From: Enterovibrio calviensis DSM 14347
GTDB lineage: Bacteria > Pseudomonadota > Gammaproteobacteria > Enterobacterales > Vibrionaceae
Assembly: GCF_000621165.1 (NCBI RefSeq)
Contig: NZ_JHZA01000001.1
Coordinates: 744,001 to 808,000 of the forward strand
Direction of reading: 5' to 3'
Length of the DNA stretch: 64,000 nt
The notes beneath the pieces were generated by a model. It saw only the letters and a program-made list of their open reading frames with translations. It made no database searches and was not told the origin of the DNA. Shown here in pieces: positions 1 through 8,886 of this stretch (position 1 is the first letter of the stretch; each line of letters begins with the position of its first letter). Both the position numbers and the translations under genes were made by a program.

Positions 1-752
1 AAATTAAAGCGGGTAAACACGCTGGCAATGGCGAGTTCATGCCAGTTTATGGCGCTAACCCAATTTACCTGAACAAAGACAGTGGTCTAGCACGTGTTGA
101 AGTGGGTTATGAGATAACGTCTCCGGAGCCTGACTATGGTGTGACCATTGATGGTTTGGCGAAAGAATACATGATTGCTGACGATGCCGTTGAACTAGAT
201 TTCACCGCCACAGCATCAGGTGATATAACCGTTGAAATGACTGTGTATGACCACGCACAAGATACATTGGCTTATGAAAAACTGGCATTGGCTGATGGTG
301 TATCTGAGAACGTGAACATGTCTCTGACCACAGTGAAAGCTGGCCACCATATGCTGGTAACTCGCGTGAAAGACAGCGAAGGCAACCTTGTTGAACAGCA
401 AACATTCGACTTCCACCTTATCGAGAAAAGTGATGAGTGTGGCGTTGATCCAGACGCGGCGAATCACCCAAGCTGGGAAAGCTCGGCAACCTACACAGGT
501 GGCGAGAAAGTCAGTTTTAATGGTTTAGTTTGGGAAGCCAAATACTGGGTGAAAGGCGACGCACCCAATAACAGCGATGCGTGGAAACTGATCAGCAATA
601 TGCCAGTATCGTGGACAGCAGGAAAAGCCTACACCGGTGGTGAAGAAGTGATCTTTGAAGGTCGCCTATATGCCGCGAAGTGGTGGGTGAACAGCAGCCC
701 TGCTTCTTCACCTGAAGCATGGGAAGACAAAGGCGCGTTTGATTGCGAGTAA
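1..752 (+). CDS. gbpA: GbpA-like chitin-binding protein, 3' part
   Basis: The reading frame is open from the first base, so the N-terminus (where GbpA carries its AA10 lytic polysaccharide monooxygenase domain) lies outside the window. About 250 residues are visible. The first half resembles the beta-rich middle domains of GbpA. The last 100 residues hold two copies of a short aromatic module, YTGGEKVSFNGLVWEAKYWV and YTGGEEVIFEGRLYAAKWWV, typical of CBM5/12-type chitin-binding modules. The known family role is secreted adhesion to chitin and GlcNAc surfaces. Family membership is inferred from the C-terminus only. Two tandem modules are visible, whereas the classic V. cholerae protein has one C-terminal module. 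A bidirectional terminator follows. Confidence 0.8.
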   Translation, partial: IKAGKHAGNGEFMPVYGANPIYLNKDSGLARVEVGYEITSPEPDYGVTIDGLAKEYMIADDAVELDFTATASGDITVEMTVYDHAQDTLAYEKLALADGVSENVNMSLTTVKAGHHMLVTRVKDSEGNLVEQQTFDFHLIEKSDECGVDPDAANHPSWESSATYTGGEKVSFNGLVWEAKYWVKGDAPNNSDAWKLISNMPVSWTAGKAYTGGEEVIFEGRLYAAKWWVNSSPASSPEAWEDKGAFDCE

Positions 753-832
753 TTCATCGTAACTGAACTAGCGCAACGCATGCCAGAGTGTAAAGCACTA
801 TGAATGCTTAAGCGCTCAAACAGAGTGATAAC

Positions 833-862
833 AAAAAGCCCGTCGCTAGCGACGGGCTTTTT
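833..862. terminator. Bidirectional rho-independent terminator
   Basis: Perfect stem of AAAAAGCCCGTCGC and its complement around a tiny loop, with A and T runs on both sides. It lies between the convergent gbpA and L,D-transpeptidase genes and can serve both. Confidence 0.9.
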
Positions 863-871
863 AATTGATGA

Positions 872-1441
872 TCACCATTCGATATCGATAGGCGTGCCGA
901 GCTTGACCATGCGAAGAAACTCGTCCATTTCTTCATTGGCAATAGCGATACAACCGTCAGTCCAATCTTCACCTCTGTTTTCGCTAGGGTGAGGGCCGTT
1001 CCCGTTTTTTTGTCCGTGGATCATAATTTGCCCACCGGGATCAACGCCCAGTAATTTGGCGCGTTTGATATCTCTATCATTGGGGTAATTGATACGAATA
1101 GAGCGGTAAAAACCAGATTCTTCGTTCAGATAGTCGAGGGTATATTGCCCTTCAGGCGTGCGTTTATCGCCTTCTCGGAGTTTATGTCCTTTTGGGTTCG
1201 CCCCCAGCGCAATGGAATAAGATTTTAAGATCCTATCCCCTTGGATCAGATACATCTTTCTGGCTGATTTATCGACCTTCACCAAATCAATATCGACAAT
1301 GCTTGTGTTTGCCGAAGCGGCGGCTGTTTTCTCTCTGGTGGTGGCGTCTGCCTGACCCACCAAAAGCAATGAGATTATGAAGATAAACAAAGGCTGCATG
1401 GCGTTGAATAGATTCCCTGACGTGAGCCGTACTCGATTCAA
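872..1441 (-). CDS. L,D-transpeptidase (YkuD domain) family protein
   Basis: 189 residues. A hydrophobic segment at about residues 16-33 looks like a signal peptide or membrane anchor. The YkuD signature is present: H142 in IMIHGQ, then DWTDGCIAIAN with the catalytic Cys164. The family cross-links peptidoglycan stem peptides or attaches lipoproteins in the periplasm. The domain spans about residues 50-187, so this is a minimal single-domain member without a peptidoglycan-binding module. The exact substrate cannot be told. It is convergent with gbpA and shares its terminator. An internal Met at position 15, just before the hydrophobic stretch, is an alternative start. Confidence 0.85.
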   Translation of the reverse strand: MNRVRLTSGNLFNAMQPLFIFIISLLLVGQADATTREKTAAASANTSIVDIDLVKVDKSARKMYLIQGDRILKSYSIALGANPKGHKLREGDKRTPEGQYTLDYLNEESGFYRSIRINYPNDRDIKRAKLLGVDPGGQIMIHGQKNGNGPHPSENRGEDWTDGCIAIANEEMDEFLRMVKLGTPIDIEW

Positions 1442-1520
1442 AATTCTTTGTTAAGTATTAGAACAAAATCGTCGTTATGACCGCCTGTGGCAGTTACCAA
1501 GCTGATATTTCTTTTCCAAC

Positions 1521-2096
1521 TTACTCCGACATAACATCAATACAGGCATTCCACACACCCTCGGACGGATTCTGGTGACGAGAGTTATTGTCGTAAATGC
1601 TATCGATCACCTCATAAGGACGTGTGGGTTTGTAGCTAGCAAACTCAAGGTACGCATCCATTTTGGGTGCACCACTTTGTTTTAGCGCGTAAGCGCCGCT
1701 CGCTACAATGGATTTCTGCGCGCAATAGTTTGCGATTTTGATGCGAGTGGGGGACACGTTGACGACTTTCACGGCACATTGTTCAAACAGATTGATTGCG
1801 TAATCCATGGCGTTATCTACGTCCGTGCTGTAAATACGCTGAACGGCATTGATATCAATCTGAGCGGTTTGGCCCTGAGTAAACTCATTAATTAAGGCTT
1901 GTTTAGAGCGACCCTTTAGCTTTGCAGACGCGATGTAATAGGCCGTGTCGGCCAACTCTGAGCAGTAAGAAAGCTGAATCACTTCCTTTTTTGAGTAGAG
2001 CTGAATGGGTTTTACGGGTTTGGGTGCAGTAGTACAGGCAACCAAGCTCATTGAAAGTAGCAAAGTGGCCAGAGTCAAACGCGTCGGAGACATCAT
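1521..2096 (-). CDS. Predicted lipoprotein, function unknown
   Basis: 191 residues. The N-terminus has a hydrophobic stretch ending in the lipobox LVAC at residues 18-21, so Cys21 should be lipidated and the protein anchored in the envelope. The mature part has four further cysteines (in SYCSEL, EQCAVK, NYCAQK and NACIDV), which could form two disulfides. I do not recognise a named domain. The start is the first of two adjacent ATG codons, with AAGG a few bases upstream. It is a single gene, co-directional with the L,D-transpeptidase but 79 bp away. Confidence 0.75.
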   Translation of the reverse strand: MMSPTRLTLATLLLSMSLVACTTAPKPVKPIQLYSKKEVIQLSYCSELADTAYYIASAKLKGRSKQALINEFTQGQTAQIDINAVQRIYSTDVDNAMDYAINLFEQCAVKVVNVSPTRIKIANYCAQKSIVASGAYALKQSGAPKMDAYLEFASYKPTRPYEVIDSIYDNNSRHQNPSEGVWNACIDVMSE

Positions 2097-2547
2097 ACAT
2101 CCTTATTAACAGAATCCAGTTCGAGTCCGTTAGGTAACTAACAAACTTGAGTATACCGCTGTCGGTTTGTTGCTTTTGTTCCCAAATTGAGACCGTTAGG
2201 GGATGGTAGGTCGAAGCTTGATTCTTAGAGGTTTCATATACTGTCTGACTTATCGGCATTTAAATGGAATTGAGTGCATTGATTTATTTTTCCATGAATA
2301 AACATGTTAAAAATGATGAATAATTGACCAATAAACCATTTTTTGAATATTAATTAATCATTGAAATTAAACAATTTTAGTTAAATTAAGCATTTTGACT
2401 ATATGTTGACCTTCATCAGTAGTTCTATTGGTCATAACCACAAAAATCTCTGATTGGAGGTGGGTTTGGTGCTTTCGTATACTCGGGGTGTCAATCGGCA
2501 AAAGCTGTTGACCATGATGAATATAAAACTGCCGTGTAGAGGGAACT
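2097..2547. other. Intergenic region, divergent promoters
   Basis: A 450-bp A+T-rich gap between the divergent lipoprotein gene and the 5-oxoproline operon. It must hold the promoters of both. The stretch around 2340-2400 is especially A+T-rich. I see no hairpin or known operator I would defend. A Shine-Dalgarno-like AGAGGGA lies just before the ATG at 2548. Confidence 0.4.
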
Positions 2548-3270
2548 ATGATCGATTTTTGGCCATTAATTGGCGTGGTAATAATTACGGTAGGGTTAGC
2601 GTTAAAACTCAATACATTGTTGGTGATTCTTGTTGCAGGTGTTACCACCGGCTTAATTGCAGATATTGCCATCATGGATATTCTCTCCACCTTGGGGCAA
2701 TCTTTCACCCAAAACCGCTATATGTCCCTGTTTATTCTCATTCTTCCTATGATTGGCATTCTAGAACGCTTCGGTCTTCGTCAGCGTGCTGAAGCCCTGA
2801 TTGGAGCCATGAAAAAGGCATCAGTCAGTAAAATTCTAATGACCTATTTGTTGCTGCGAAAAGTCACAAATGGCATGGGCCTAAGTATCGGCGGTCATCC
2901 GGCTATGATTCGACCACTGATCGCGCCAATGGCAGAAGCCGCAGCAGAAAAAGAATCTCCGAATATGTCTGATGCCAAACGTCAATCCATTAGAGCGCTT
3001 TCTGCGGCGAGTGAGAACTTTGGTAACTTTTTCAGTCAACTTCTGTTTGTCGGTACTGGCGGTATTTTGTTGATTAAAGGCGTGATGGCTGACAATCAAT
3101 TGGATGTGAAGTTAGAAACCATGGCGTTGTGGGCACTTCCGACTGCCGTTGCGTCATTCGTGGTGTTTGTCATTTTCAGTAAGATCATGGAAACGAGGCT
3201 GCTTAAGTCAGCAGCTAGCTCCCAAGTGACGGCGTCTGCAAACGCCACTTCGAAGAAAGCGGGAGAATAA
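2548..3270 (+). CDS. 5-oxoproline transporter subunit, DUF969 family
   Basis: 240 residues with about six hydrophobic segments and a polar C-terminal tail. The sequence MIDFWPLIGVVIITVGLALK and the motif SIGGHPAMIRPLIAPMAEAA match the DUF969 membrane family. Members are nearly always paired with a DUF979 protein and often sit beside pyroglutamyl peptidase or 5-oxoprolinase genes, and the pair has been assigned to 5-oxoproline (pyroglutamate) transport. The next gene is the DUF979 partner, only 3 bases after this stop. The AGAGGGA ribosome-binding site is well placed. The inner-membrane transporter role is inferred from family and context. Confidence 0.85.
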   Translation: MIDFWPLIGVVIITVGLALKLNTLLVILVAGVTTGLIADIAIMDILSTLGQSFTQNRYMSLFILILPMIGILERFGLRQRAEALIGAMKKASVSKILMTYLLLRKVTNGMGLSIGGHPAMIRPLIAPMAEAAAEKESPNMSDAKRQSIRALSAASENFGNFFSQLLFVGTGGILLIKGVMADNQLDVKLETMALWALPTAVASFVVFVIFSKIMETRLLKSAASSQVTASANATSKKAGE

Positions 3271-3273
3271 ACG

Positions 3274-4179
3274 ATGTTAGAGTACATTTATCAGACCACG
3301 GGTTTGCTGCTTCTCGCTTTTTCACTTCAAAGCTTCCTTGATAAGGACAATCCTAAACGTATCGGTAGCGGGCTATTTTGGCTCATCTACGGCATGACGT
3401 TCATGTTTGGCGCAGTCATTCCCAACTGGGTAACAGGCTTGATGGTGCTCGCACTGACAGCCTTGGCGGCGGGTGGCTTTATGGGGGTGGGCAACTACCG
3501 CACAACCACAGAAGAAGAACGTAAGAAAACTGCCACGGTACTGAAAAACAAACTCTTCATTCCTGCTGCTATTGTTCCAGTGGGTACGGTTGCGATCAGT
3601 CAGTTAACCACTTTGGGTGCGTTGGTAGGCTTAGGCATCAGTTCGATTGCGTCTATTTTGGTTGCGCTGATGATCACCAAAAGTAAACCGATGCATAGCC
3701 TAAGTGAAGGTCGCAGACTGATCGATTCAATTGGCTGGGCGGCGATTCTGTCGCAGTTTCTTGCCGCGCTAGGTTATCTCTTTAACCAAGCGGGTGTCGG
3801 TGACACGGTCGCACAGATCGTGAAAATGATGATCCCTGAAAACATGCTATTGGTGAACGTGATTGCGTACTGTGTGGGCATGACTATTTTCACCGTGGTT
3901 ATGGGTAACGCATTTGCTGCTTTTGCTGTGATCACCACGGGTATCGGTATTCCATTGTTGGTGTTAGAAAACGGCGGTAACGCAGCGATCATTGGTGTGT
4001 TGGGTATGCTTTCGGGTTACTGCGGTACGCTGATGACACCGATGGCGGCCAACTTCAACGTTGTGCCAGCTGCCTTGCTTGAACTAAAAAACAAGCACCA
4101 TGTTATTTTGATGCAGGTGTTGCCAGGTCTATGCATTTTGGCCTTCAACATCTTCGTGATGTATAGCTTTGCATTCTGA
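3274..4179 (+). CDS. 5-oxoproline transporter subunit, DUF979 family
   Basis: 301 residues, almost entirely hydrophobic with roughly nine to ten membrane segments. [20 protein letters not shown] at the N-terminus and [20 protein letters not shown] near residue 250 are typical of DUF979 proteins. It follows the DUF969 partner by 3 bases and precedes pcp by 8, so the three genes form a tight operon. The expected job is uptake of 5-oxoproline or pyroglutamyl peptides across the inner membrane together with the DUF969 subunit. Substrate is inferred from context. Confidence 0.85.
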   Translation: MLEYIYQTTGLLLLAFSLQSFLDKDNPKRIGSGLFWLIYGMTFMFGAVIPNWVTGLMVLALTALAAGGFMGVGNYRTTTEEERKKTATVLKNKLFIPAAIVPVGTVAISQLTTLGALVGLGISSIASILVALMITKSKPMHSLSEGRRLIDSIGWAAILSQFLAALGYLFNQAGVGDTVAQIVKMMIPENMLLVNVIAYCVGMTIFTVVMGNAFAAFAVITTGIGIPLLVLENGGNAAIIGVLGMLSGYCGTLMTPMAANFNVVPAALLELKNKHHVILMQVLPGLCILAFNIFVMYSFAF

Positions 4180-4187
4180 GAGTAGTG

Positions 4188-4826
4188 ATGAGAAAAGTAT
4201 TGATTACGGGCTTCGAGCCTTTTGGTGGTGCATCTGTTAACCCAGCCTTAGAAGCGGTTTTGCGATTGGATGGGCTTAAGTTAAATGGTGGCGAAATTGT
4301 AACTTGCTCAGTGCCTGTTACTCGTTACGATGCGATTAACGCAGTGACAAAGGCGATTGAACTTCATCAGCCAACATTTGTTATCACTGTGGGTCAGGCG
4401 GCAGGTCGCAGTGCCATTACCCCTGAGCGTGTCGCGATTAACATCGATGATTTTCGCATTCCAGATAACGGTGGCAATCAGCCCATTGATGAGCCAATTT
4501 TTGATGATGGGCCAGATGCGTATTTCAGCACCTTGCCAATCAAGGCCATGACATTGGCGATGCAGGAACATGGTATTCCTTGCAGCGTATCCAACACAGC
4601 GGGAACATTTGTATGTAACCATGTGTTTTACGGTGTTCAGCACTTCTTGCGTGACACGGACATTGGACATGGTTTCATCCATATCCCACTTTTGCCAGAG
4701 CAAACTGCTGCAACTGACCAGCCATCGATGTCACTAGAAACCATCGTTGAAGGTTTGAAAGTGGCGGCGCAAGCGACACTGGACAATAAGTATGACGTCG
4801 CCGTAGGTGCAGGTAAAATTTGCTAA
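4188..4826 (+). CDS. pcp: Pyroglutamyl-peptidase I (C15 family)
   Basis: 212 residues, the usual length. The cytosolic cysteine peptidase removes N-terminal 5-oxoproline from peptides. The GFEPFGG motif is at residues 8-14. The catalytic triad is in the expected places: Glu80 (ITPERVAIN), Cys143 (TFVCNHVFY) and His165 (GFIHIPLLP). The ATG at 4188 is chosen over the overlapping GTG at 4185 because GAGAG lies just upstream. It is the last gene of the transporter operon, which supports a route of uptake followed by cleavage. No 5-oxoprolinase gene is visible in the window. A strong terminator follows. Confidence 0.93.
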   Translation: MRKVLITGFEPFGGASVNPALEAVLRLDGLKLNGGEIVTCSVPVTRYDAINAVTKAIELHQPTFVITVGQAAGRSAITPERVAINIDDFRIPDNGGNQPIDEPIFDDGPDAYFSTLPIKAMTLAMQEHGIPCSVSNTAGTFVCNHVFYGVQHFLRDTDIGHGFIHIPLLPEQTAATDQPSMSLETIVEGLKVAAQATLDNKYDVAVGAGKIC

Positions 4827-4880
4827 TATTATTAATCGTTCATCAAATAGCGCCCTGACGCGAGGGATGAATGTGACGTG

Positions 4881-4914
4881 AAAAAGCCTGACAGCGAAAG
4901 CTGTCAGGCTTTTT
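4881..4914. terminator. Bidirectional terminator after pcp
   Basis: Perfect 15-bp stem AAAAAGCCTGACAGC around a GAAA loop, flanked by A and T runs. It lies between convergent pcp and the secreted Calx-beta-like gene. Confidence 0.92.
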
Positions 4915-4962
4915 AGTTTACTGATAGTGGTTAATTAACAGAGAGTGATTAACTCACTTCTG

Positions 4963-6687
4963 TTAGCGGACAACACAGACGTTGTTGCTGGCATTTTGAT
5001 AACGAAGACCACCGCTACCGTTACAGAAGGTTTCATTCAACGTAATTTGGCATTCAAGGTTTCCGCTGGCATCAAGCTTAATGCTGCCGCTGATACTGGT
5101 GTTAATGCGGGTGCCCGTGGTGCCGCCATTGCTACAAACTGATGAGTTGTTAGAGCCGCTGCCAGAATAGGTGACGGAGCGAAGGTCTCTTACCTCAGTC
5201 ACACCAATTTGGGTATTCCAGTCATTTCGAGTGCCACCACCATAGCTGTTGGTCGACCAAGAAACACGTTTGCTGGTACTTTGTGCACTGATTGAAGGGC
5301 CGCCAATCCGACCGTTTGCGCAGTTCACTTGCACGTAAGCACCGTTGACAGTCACTGATACAGAATTGTTGGTGCCACAGAGATTTGGAACCACAGGTTC
5401 ATCGTTATCATCAATCGTCAATGTGCCGGTTTGCTTATCGCTTTCGTCATCTTTAAACCAAGCATTCAACGTGGCGGATTTAGTTTCTTCATCAGTGGCG
5501 TCATCAATGGTGGGGATTTGAACGACAAACCCATCAACGCCTGCAGGGACGTTAACGACGATACCGCCGCCAGAGATTCTCGTATCGATGGATGTATCAT
5601 CGCTAAAGACAATGGTCACATCGCGCTCATAATCTTCCCCTGCTTTCGCTGTGCCGTTTTTCAGCGATAAGTTAATGTCTTTTGTCGCTTTCGTTTCCAC
5701 ATCAAATGCCACAGAGAGACTGCCTGTTTCACCTTCGGTGACGGTGTCGTTGCCGACCGACTGGACATTAATAATTTTTTCACTTGGGAAGATGGTGGGA
5801 TCATAGCAAGTATGATCTTCCTGCGTGTTGGTGGAAAAGGCATTGATGCGAGCGGGGAATAGCCCAGCTCTTACTTTCTCGCCCGTTTCTGGGTTTAATC
5901 GCCAGAGAATGGTGCTATTGATATTACTGGTGACGTTTTGATTTTTTGCTGCTGCCAACACTTGGCCATTTTGGTCAAGGGTCACCGCGGTCACAAAGTT
6001 GATATTGTGAAATGACTTGAGTGCCAACTCGCCAGTCGCGGTGTTCACGGAGAAAGTGCGTGTATTCGTGACATACAGCAACTCTCCTTCATAGAACAAA
6101 AAATCACCCCACGAGCTAAAGCCGCCAAATCTCACCGAGTCACTAAAATTGGAAAGTTGGGTAACGACGCCGTCACTAGGGTTAATAGAAAAAATGGTGG
6201 CTTTGTCTGACGCGATAAGTCTTTGTGATGCACTGTCATATGCCATTCGATAGGTTTCAGGCACATTGGCAACCACGGTATGGGTTTGGGTGTTGTGATC
6301 GTAATACGCTAATTGGTTTGGTTTTGTCGAGTCAGCATGAATCGACAAACTGTTAAACTCGTCAGCGCTAACCACATTTTCTACGCCTTCAATGTAATAG
6401 CTTTCAGGCTGTGGCACGCTCACGTAATAGGTACGATTAGTCGTAGGGTCATAGGCCATTGCGGAGCTACTAAATAATGCACGAGACGCTAAAAGAGCGC
6501 GAGACGTGGCATCTGAATATCCTACGAGTTGTTTGCCTTCTTGAATATCCAGCAATAAACCGACTTGGCCTCGACCACCATTAATGGAATACACATTCCC
6601 GGGACAGGCTGCGTATGCACTGCTTGAGGCCAGTGCTACAACGGCAATGAATCGAGCAAGGGCTTTCTTTTGATAGTTTCTGACCAT
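4963..6687 (-). CDS. Secreted propeller-like / Calx-beta-like protein
   Basis: 574 residues. A signal peptide ends at about ASSSAYA, residue 27. Residues 28-305 carry repeated short beta motifs (AYDPTTNRTYYV, AYDSASQRLIAS, LWRLNPETGEK) like those of a beta-propeller. Residues about 320-440 look like a Calx-beta module: VTEGETGSLSVAF, NGTAKAGEDYE and a closing TLTIDDNDEP. The last 130 residues are rich in Ser, Gly, Asn and Cys and start after NLCGTNNS. Calx-beta modules bind calcium in extracellular adhesion proteins. The function here is unknown; surface or extracellular location is inferred. A degraded piece of a paralogue lies upstream near 7050-7142. Confidence 0.75.
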   Translation of the reverse strand: MVRNYQKKALARFIAVVALASSSAYAACPGNVYSINGGRGQVGLLLDIQEGKQLVGYSDATSRALLASRALFSSSAMAYDPTTNRTYYVSVPQPESYYIEGVENVVSADEFNSLSIHADSTKPNQLAYYDHNTQTHTVVANVPETYRMAYDSASQRLIASDKATIFSINPSDGVVTQLSNFSDSVRFGGFSSWGDFLFYEGELLYVTNTRTFSVNTATGELALKSFHNINFVTAVTLDQNGQVLAAAKNQNVTSNINSTILWRLNPETGEKVRAGLFPARINAFSTNTQEDHTCYDPTIFPSEKIINVQSVGNDTVTEGETGSLSVAFDVETKATKDINLSLKNGTAKAGEDYERDVTIVFSDDTSIDTRISGGGIVVNVPAGVDGFVVQIPTIDDATDEETKSATLNAWFKDDESDKQTGTLTIDDNDEPVVPNLCGTNNSVSVTVNGAYVQVNCANGRIGGPSISAQSTSKRVSWSTNSYGGGTRNDWNTQIGVTEVRDLRSVTYSGSGSNNSSVCSNGGTTGTRINTSISGSIKLDASGNLECQITLNETFCNGSGGLRYQNASNNVCVVR

Positions 6688-6999
6688 GAGGAGCTCCTTA
6701 TACTAATTATTTTGTGACAATCCCTGTCATGAAGACGAAGCATGTTGTCTCAACTCTATCCTCGAAAATGACACGCAGAGCGGCTCACTTATGAGACCTT
6801 GTGTATATGTAGTGAAACTAATGTTTGGAAACCTAAATTAGGGCTTAGCTTTTTTGAAAGAAAGCCTTTAATTAGAACGGCTTTGGCTTGGCTGGGGCGG
6901 AAAAAAGAACACGTGAGTGTTTTAAACGAGAAGGGTTATCTCTGCATTTTCTGTCTTAGAAAACGTCTATCAAGCGAGGCTTATTCTCAAAATAGTGTT

Positions 7000-7160
7000 T
7001 GAAGAGAAAGGTGCGTAAGGGAGCTTCGCAGAACAAAGGCATGACAAACTAAAAATCACCCCACGACGACAGTCGCCAAAATCATGCTGACGTATGACAA
7101 AATTGTTGGGTAGCAAATGGCCACTGGGGTTAATAGAAATTGATAGTTTCAGCACTCTAT
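7000..7160 (-). pseudogene. Decayed fragment of a paralogue of the 4963-6687 gene
   Basis: Bases 7050-7142 align with 6106-6195 inside the intact gene. Both start AAATCACCCCACGA and end GGGTTAATAGAAA, with scattered substitutions and small indels between. Translated on the minus strand, the fragment reads SISINPSGHLLPNNF, against TIFSINPSDGVVTQLSNF in the intact protein, followed by a matching FG..R/S..G.IF pattern. Only about 40-50 residues remain, without a start or the rest of the gene. It therefore looks like the residue of a tandem duplicate that was mostly deleted. The outer limits are approximate. Confidence 0.6.
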
Positions 7161-7265
7161 AACAATGTTGCGTCACAAAGGTTAAGTGTTGAAGTCATCG
7201 AAGGCGATGTTACCGATTTACCAAGTAAAAAGCAGGCGTTAACAATGAGAATCTCTGTAAAGTAA
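7137..7265 (+). pseudogene. Possible 3' remnant of an unidentified gene
   Basis: An open plus-strand frame without a start ends at TAA 7263-7265. It reads with a strikingly protein-like composition: VASQRLSVEVIEGDVTDLP, then SKKQALTMRISVK. It begins where the paralogue remnant on the other strand ends, as if a deletion joined two gene ends. I do not recognise the family, and chance cannot be excluded for 43 codons. Confidence 0.3.
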
Positions 7266-7477
7266 TAATCACTAATGTATTGATTTCTAAATTAGAAATC
7301 TATTCATGCCCATCCCAAGATTGTATTTCCCGGGTTGATAGTTTCTCGTGGAATATCGCGTTGTTGTCTTTTCTGAATGGCCGTTTTTTAGATTAAGTAT
7401 TTCTTGATATTAGGTATTTTGTCGCAGATGGGTGCAGGGAGGCGGCTGGGAATAGCAAGGCTAGTTAGGTAATAAAT

Positions 7478-7498
7478 AGCCGCCCATTGAGGGCGGCT
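7478..7498 (-). terminator. Hairpin after potD
   Basis: Stem AGCCGCCC / GGGCGGCT with a 5-base loop, directly after the potD stop. On the minus strand it is followed by only a weak T-rich tail (ATTTATT), so efficiency is uncertain. Confidence 0.6.
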
Positions 7499-7505
7499 TC
7501 GGGTG

Positions 7506-8537
7506 TTATTCGCCAGTTTTAAGGCGTAGGAAGTAGTTTTCGTACTTCTCTGTTAATTCACCCACAGCGTCTTGCCATTCCCCACGATCGAGATCTTCTT
7601 GTGGTGGGAATAATGCTGGGTTGTCTTTGTAGGCTGAGTTTGATTTCTCTACCGCCGTCAGATAACCGGTATCCGCACTGATTTTTGCTGCAATCTCAGG
7701 ACGTAGAAGGAAGTCGATCATCTTATGTGCTGCTTCGACGTTCTTCGCGTTCTTTGGAATAGACAGGCTGTCTACCCAGAAGATGCCACCTTCTTTTGGC
7801 CATACCAATTCAATCGGCAAGCCTTCGCGTTGCGCCGCTGCCGCAGAACCATTCCACAACATACCTAGGCCTACTTCGCCTGACATGTAAGGGTTAGCTG
7901 GGTTGTCTGAGTTAAATACCAAAACGTTTGGCATTAACTTTTTCAACTCTTCGTAGGCTTCGTCGATCTGCTTAGGATCGGTCGAGTTACCTGAGTAACC
8001 GAGTTTACGCAATGCAATGTGGAACACTTCGCGGGTGTCGTCCATTAGCATAATTTGACCTTCCAACTCTGGGTTCCATAAATCGCCCCAGCTGGTGAAA
8101 TCGTCAGGGTTGTACATGTCGGTGTTGACTGCCAGACCCGTCATCGCAATCACGTGAGGGATCGAGTAGTCATTGTTTGGGTCGAATGGCTTGTCAAGGT
8201 AGTTTTTGTCTAGCTCGTTGAAGTTGTTCAACTTAGAAAGGTCAAGCTTCTGCAACATATCTTCATCGCGCATTTTTGCAACGAAATAGGTTGATGGCAC
8301 CACAAGATCATACCCTTGAGGGTGCGTCTTCATTTTTGCATACAGGGTTTCGTTTGACTCATAAGTTGAGTAAATCACCTTGATGCCAGTTTCGCGTGTG
8401 AATTGCTCTAGCAACTCGGTGGAGAGGTAAGGTCCCCAGTTCGCGAAAATCAGTTGATCGTTTTCTGCTTTCGCAGGTGTGGTGAACATAGCAACTGCAC
8501 AAGCAGCGCTGGCCAGAATTGCAGACCATTTCTTCAT
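7506..8537 (-). CDS. potD: Spermidine/putrescine-binding protein PotD
   Basis: 343 residues. The start at 8537 is chosen because it begins a proper signal peptide (MKKWSAILASAACAVAMFTT, cleavage after PAKA) and has GGAG upstream. The long in-frame extension up to 8666 lacks such features. The mature protein starts NDQLIFANWGPYLSTELLEQ and contains YDLVVPSTYF and GEVGLGMLWNG, matching the PotD/PotF polyamine-binding family. It delivers polyamines to the PotABC permease from the periplasm. No potA, potB or potC gene lies beside it, so it is an orphan binding protein that must share a permease encoded elsewhere, or act as a polyamine sensor. Confidence 0.9.
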   Translation of the reverse strand: MKKWSAILASAACAVAMFTTPAKAENDQLIFANWGPYLSTELLEQFTRETGIKVIYSTYESNETLYAKMKTHPQGYDLVVPSTYFVAKMRDEDMLQKLDLSKLNNFNELDKNYLDKPFDPNNDYSIPHVIAMTGLAVNTDMYNPDDFTSWGDLWNPELEGQIMLMDDTREVFHIALRKLGYSGNSTDPKQIDEAYEELKKLMPNVLVFNSDNPANPYMSGEVGLGMLWNGSAAAAQREGLPIELVWPKEGGIFWVDSLSIPKNAKNVEAAHKMIDFLLRPEIAAKISADTGYLTAVEKSNSAYKDNPALFPPQEDLDRGEWQDAVGELTEKYENYFLRLKTGE

Positions 8538-8886
8538 TGGTGTTATCCACTCCAAGTCCCGTGTGTCGGGAGCATTCATACAGCGAAAAGAGTGTTTTCT
8601 CTTTCGCTTAGTGTTTGAAAATGTCAGCCATTTTCGTAGGTTATTCGAGCATAAAACTCTTCGCATCGCATGCCAGTTGGGCGCTGCGGGCGAAAAACCG
8701 CGGGATATTACCCATGAAATTCAGTTCAGGCAATACAAAAGCAACAAGACAAAGAACAAATTTATGGGAAACAAAAAAGGGAGACGGATTATTACCAATG
8801 AGTAAGGATGATTTGCCAGAATTGCCGATTATCTCGCCGATGAAAAAGGCTACAATTTCTCCATCAAGTTGAGGGAGGTATCGCTG

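Larger units (their letters stand above)
6688..7505. other. Gene-poor region with decayed gene fragments
   Basis: An 818-bp gap between two minus-strand genes. The first part (6688-6800) should hold the promoter of the secreted Calx-beta-like gene. The middle holds two recognisable remnants, described separately. The rest (about 7270-7470) shows no long reading frame and no structure I can name. Confidence 0.5.

Noticed and set aside
6799-7002. 67-codon plus-strand frame
   Set aside because: Basic, Cys-poor sequence without a ribosome-binding site, in a region of gene decay; no similarity seen.
8799-8872. Possible 24-codon leader ORF (MSKDDLPELP...) before the small gene at 8887
   Set aside because: GGGAG lies 14 bases before the ATG, too far for a good start, and the peptide resembles nothing I know; it might be a leader but evidence is thin.
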